Shown one piece after another: positions 61,574-64,000 of a stretch of DNA of 64,000 nt. Every line of letters begins with the position of its first letter. The stretch's first letter is position 1. The DNA comes from Luteirhabdus pelagi (GTDB taxonomy: Bacteria > Bacteroidota > Bacteroidia > Flavobacteriales > Flavobacteriaceae), in NCBI RefSeq assembly GCF_016827595.1, contig NZ_JAECMS010000001.1, positions 981,655 through 1,045,654 of the forward strand, written 5' to 3'. The notes beneath the pieces were generated by a model, which was given only the letters and a program-made list of their open reading frames with translations, was not told the origin of the DNA and ran no database searches. Both the position numbers and the translations under genes were made by a program.

Positions 61574-61614
61574 TGTTCACCTAAAATAACACTCTCATAT
61601 AGGAAGACAACTTG

Positions 61615-61633
61615 TGTTAAATATAATTTAACA
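61615..61633. repeat. Perfect 19-bp palindrome upstream of the MgtC/DUF4010 gene
   Basis: TGTTAAAT-ATA-ATTTAACA, symmetric with a 3-nt centre. It lies about 42 nt upstream of the ATG, in a plausible operator position. Confidence 0.45.
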
Positions 61634-61676
61634 TGAATACCTGCTGGGTTTGAATATTCGGCAGGTCTAAAACAAA

Positions 61677-61700
61677 AAACCCCGCTCGAAAGCAGGGTTT
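61677..61700 (-). terminator. Terminator after the membrane pyrophosphatase
   Basis: Stem AAACCCCGC/GCAGGGTTT with one mismatch and a 6-nt loop, followed on the minus strand by T-rich sequence. Confidence 0.82.
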
Positions 61701-61724
61701 TATATATTCTTCCGTGTGGAAATC

Positions 61725-64000
61725 TTATTGTTTCCTTACTTCTCTTTTTAGGGCTTCCACCTGTGATTTCACTTCTGCTTCAGTTCCTGAAAAGGTTTTT
61801 TCCTCAACAGTCTCCTGACCATTCTCTTTGGTCATGATGCGAACGTTAGCAGTTGCTACGTCACCTTCAACAGAATAATCCACTTTGATTTCCTTATCTG
61901 CTTCACGGATTTTCTTACCATCCACGGCAGTACGATTTCCGTTTTCATCAATCACATACGTGTCCGTATTCGTATTGGTAGCCTGATCCATAGAACTATG
62001 TCCTCCAAGGATAGGAGCGATGACCAATCCGACCAAACACGTAAGCTTGATAAGGATGTTCATAGAAGGCCCTGATGTATCCTTAAATGGATCTCCAACC
62101 GTATCGCCAGTTACAGCTGCTTTATGCGCATCACTTCCTTTATAGGTCATTTCACCATTAATCATAACACCAGCCTCAAAGCTTTTCTTAGCGTTATCCC
62201 ACGCTCCACCAGCATTGTTTTGGAAGATCGCCCACATAACACCGCTAACACAAACGCCGGCCATATAACCACCTAGCGGCTCGGCACCAAAAACAAGTCC
62301 GATAAACACAGGAGTTACGATAGTTAGAAGGCCTGGTAGAATCATTTCCTGAAGCGCTGCTTTCGTTGAAATATCCACACACTTACCGTATTCAGGAGTT
62401 CCCGTTCCTTCCATGATTCCTGGAATTTCCTTGAACTGTCGCCGTACTTCACGTACCATTTTCATAGCAGCTTTACCAACACTTTTCATCGCCATAGCGG
62501 AGAAGACTACTGGAATCATTCCTCCTACGAACAGCATTGCCAACACATCGGCACGGAATATATTGATACCATCAATACCTGTAAAGGTTACATAAGCGGC
62601 AAACAGTGCTAAGGCTGTAAGGGCAGCAGAGGCAATTGCAAATCCTTTTCCAACGGCAGCCGTTGTATTTCCTACCGAGTCTAAAATATCGGTACGTTCA
62701 CGAACGTGTGGTTCCAATTCACTCATTTCAGCAACACCACCCGCGTTATCGGCGATAGGTCCGAAGGCATCGATTGCCAACTGCATGGCAGTCGTCGCCA
62801 TCATGGCAGAAGCCGCCAAGGCTACTCCGTAGAAGCCAGCCAATTCGTATGAACCATAAATAGCGGCAGCGAAAAGAAGCACGCTCCAGAAAGTCGATTT
62901 CATCCCAACGGCTAGACCAGCGATTATGTTCGTTGCAGCTCCTGTTGAAGAGTTCTGTACGATATCCAATACCGGCTTTTTACCAAGACTGGTGTAGTAG
63001 GCTGTTACAAAAGAGATCAAGGCTCCAACGGCCAATCCGATACAGGCAGCCCAGAAAACATTGATAGAGGCAACTTCAACTCTTCCTTCACCGAAGAAAT
63101 TCATCGTCATGGTTTCAGGAAGCATCCAATCGATTAGGAACCAACTAGCGATCAATGTTAGTACAATTGCAGTCCAGTTCCCCATATCAAGTGCTTTCTG
63201 GACTTGTGGTTCTTTTGCGTCATTATTTTTTATACTTACCAAGAAGGTTCCGATAATAGAAGCCAACACCCCTACTCCAGCGATAACGAGTGGTAAAAGG
63301 ATTGGTCCCATGCCATTAAATGCATCGGTAAATTGGGTCGTTGCGCTCATATCGCGAATCACATAATTCCCCAATACCATGGCAGCCAAAACGGTGGCTA
63401 CATAACTACCGAAAAGGTCGGCACCCATACCGGCCACATCCCCTACGTTATCTCCTACGTTATCGGCAATGGTTGCAGGGTTCCGAGGATCATCTTCTGG
63501 AATACCCGCTTCCACTTTTCCAACTAGGTCGGCCCCAACATCGGCAGCTTTGGTATAAATACCACCACCTACACGGGCGAAAAGTGCAATACTTTCAGCA
63601 CCAAGAGAGAATCCGGCCAAGGCTTCCAATACAACGGTCATTTCAGCGTAGAAATCGCCACCTTCCGTAACAAACTGTCCTAGGAAAAACAAGAAGAACA
63701 AACTAAGTCCGAGCACGGCAAGACCTGCAACACCGAGTCCCATTACGGTACCACCGCCAAAAGAAACCTTTAGCGCTTGTGGCAAGGATGTTTTGGCAGC
63801 TTCAGCGGTTCTCGCATTGGCTTCGGTTGCAATACGCATTCCGATATTTCCAGCGAGTGCTGAGAAAATAGCACCGATAAAAAAGGCTGGTACAATCATC
63901 CAGCTAGTGCTATCTACCAAGGTAGAAATGATATAAAGCAGTACCGCAGCAATAACGGCAAAGATTGCCAATAAGCGATATTCTGCACTAAGAAAGGCAA
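61725..64000 (-). CDS. hppA: Membrane-bound pyrophosphatase (ion-pumping), N-terminus outside the window
   Basis: At least 757 residues visible; the frame stays open to the window edge, so the start is missing. Signatures: [42 protein letters not shown] (substrate site) and [13 protein letters not shown], whose Ala (not Lys) marks the K+-dependent type. Pumps H+ or Na+ using pyrophosphate hydrolysis; which ion cannot be read safely. The last 90 residues form an acidic, soluble C-terminal extension ([12 protein letters not shown] ... [11 protein letters not shown]), longer than most family members. Confidence 0.94.
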   Translation of the reverse strand, partial: AFLSAEYRLLAIFAVIAAVLLYIISTLVDSTSWMIVPAFFIGAIFSALAGNIGMRIATEANARTAEAAKTSLPQALKVSFGGGTVMGLGVAGLAVLGLSLFFLFFLGQFVTEGGDFYAEMTVVLEALAGFSLGAESIALFARVGGGIYTKAADVGADLVGKVEAGIPEDDPRNPATIADNVGDNVGDVAGMGADLFGSYVATVLAAMVLGNYVIRDMSATTQFTDAFNGMGPILLPLVIAGVGVLASIIGTFLVSIKNNDAKEPQVQKALDMGNWTAIVLTLIASWFLIDWMLPETMTMNFFGEGRVEVASINVFWAACIGLAVGALISFVTAYYTSLGKKPVLDIVQNSSTGAATNIIAGLAVGMKSTFWSVLLFAAAIYGSYELAGFYGVALAASAMMATTAMQLAIDAFGPIADNAGGVAEMSELEPHVRERTDILDSVGNTTAAVGKGFAIASAALTALALFAAYVTFTGIDGINIFRADVLAMLFVGGMIPVVFSAMAMKSVGKAAMKMVREVRRQFKEIPGIMEGTGTPEYGKCVDISTKAALQEMILPGLLTIVTPVFIGLVFGAEPLGGYMAGVCVSGVMWAIFQNNAGGAWDNAKKSFEAGVMINGEMTYKGSDAHKAAVTGDTVGDPFKDTSGPSMNILIKLTCLVGLVIAPILGGHSSMDQATNTNTDTYVIDENGNRTAVDGKKIREADKEIKVDYSVEGDVATANVRIMTKENGQETVEEKTFSGTEAEVKSQVEALKREVRKQ

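Noticed and set aside
1-64000. tRNA or rRNA genes, insertion sequences, prophage
   Set aside because: No cloverleaf-like sequences, transposase, integrase or phage structural genes were recognised; gene order looks like core chromosome.

Overview
The window is a chromosomal segment of a marine-type member of the Flavobacteriaceae (phylum Bacteroidota). The evidence is the gliding genes gldA, gldB and gldC, two proteins with type IX secretion (T9SS) C-terminal sorting domains, GLPGLI, GSCFA and DUF3857 families, TonB-linked beta-barrel proteins, and Bacteroidota-type promoters (a -7 box TAnnTTTG, sometimes with a TTG about 20 nt upstream) with A-rich leaders in place of Shine-Dalgarno sites. 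I saw no tRNA, rRNA, insertion sequence, prophage or CRISPR array. Gene order looks like ordinary core genome.

Layout. 1-2.8 kb (minus): an operon of M23 peptidase, MerR regulator, LemA and two TPM-domain proteins, divergent from alaS-GSCFA (2.9-6.5 kb). 6.6-13 kb: a beta-barrel protein, a lipoprotein and a beta-propeller protein, then a TPR sensor kinase, a small membrane protein and a NarL-type regulator. Four promoters here carry the same 22-bp element. 13-19.3 kb: DUF302 lipoprotein, amidase, metK with a structured leader RNA, an Rrf2 regulator, PAPS reductase with an inverted-repeat operator, and a threonine/serine dehydratase. 19.3-23 kb: a tandemly duplicated pair of PagL-like lipid A deacylase and GIN-domain lipoprotein. 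23-27.3 kb: gldA; DAHP synthase-chorismate mutase behind a Trp-codon leader peptide and terminator; rsgA; dtd. 27.3-34.2 kb: two DUF3857 transglutaminase-like proteins, MazG-like protein, small membrane protein, aroA, queA. 34.4-41.9 kb: T9SS serine protease, rlmN, a second T9SS protein, a coupled 51-residue membrane protein, an unusual phosphatase-TPR-sulfotransferase fusion, polyprenyl synthase. 41.9-46.8 kb: heptamer repeats, ECF sigma operon with its own ECF-like promoter, dnaG. 46.8-50.9 kb: atypical response regulator, nadE, gldBC, engB, DUF4230 protein. 51-55.6 kb: TonB-type barrel with two GLPGLI proteins. 55.7-64 kb: hypothetical protein, deoxynucleoside kinase, ppk1, App1-like phosphatase, MgtC/DUF4010 membrane protein and a K+-dependent membrane pyrophosphatase cut by the window end.

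The most interesting points are regulatory. They are an apparent classical Trp/Tyr attenuator before the first gene of aromatic synthesis, a leader RNA with mutually exclusive pairings before metK, and a four-copy promoter-coupled element next to a two-component system. The phosphatase-TPR-sulfotransferase fusion with its tiny coupled membrane partner is the best candidate for a little-described enzyme system.
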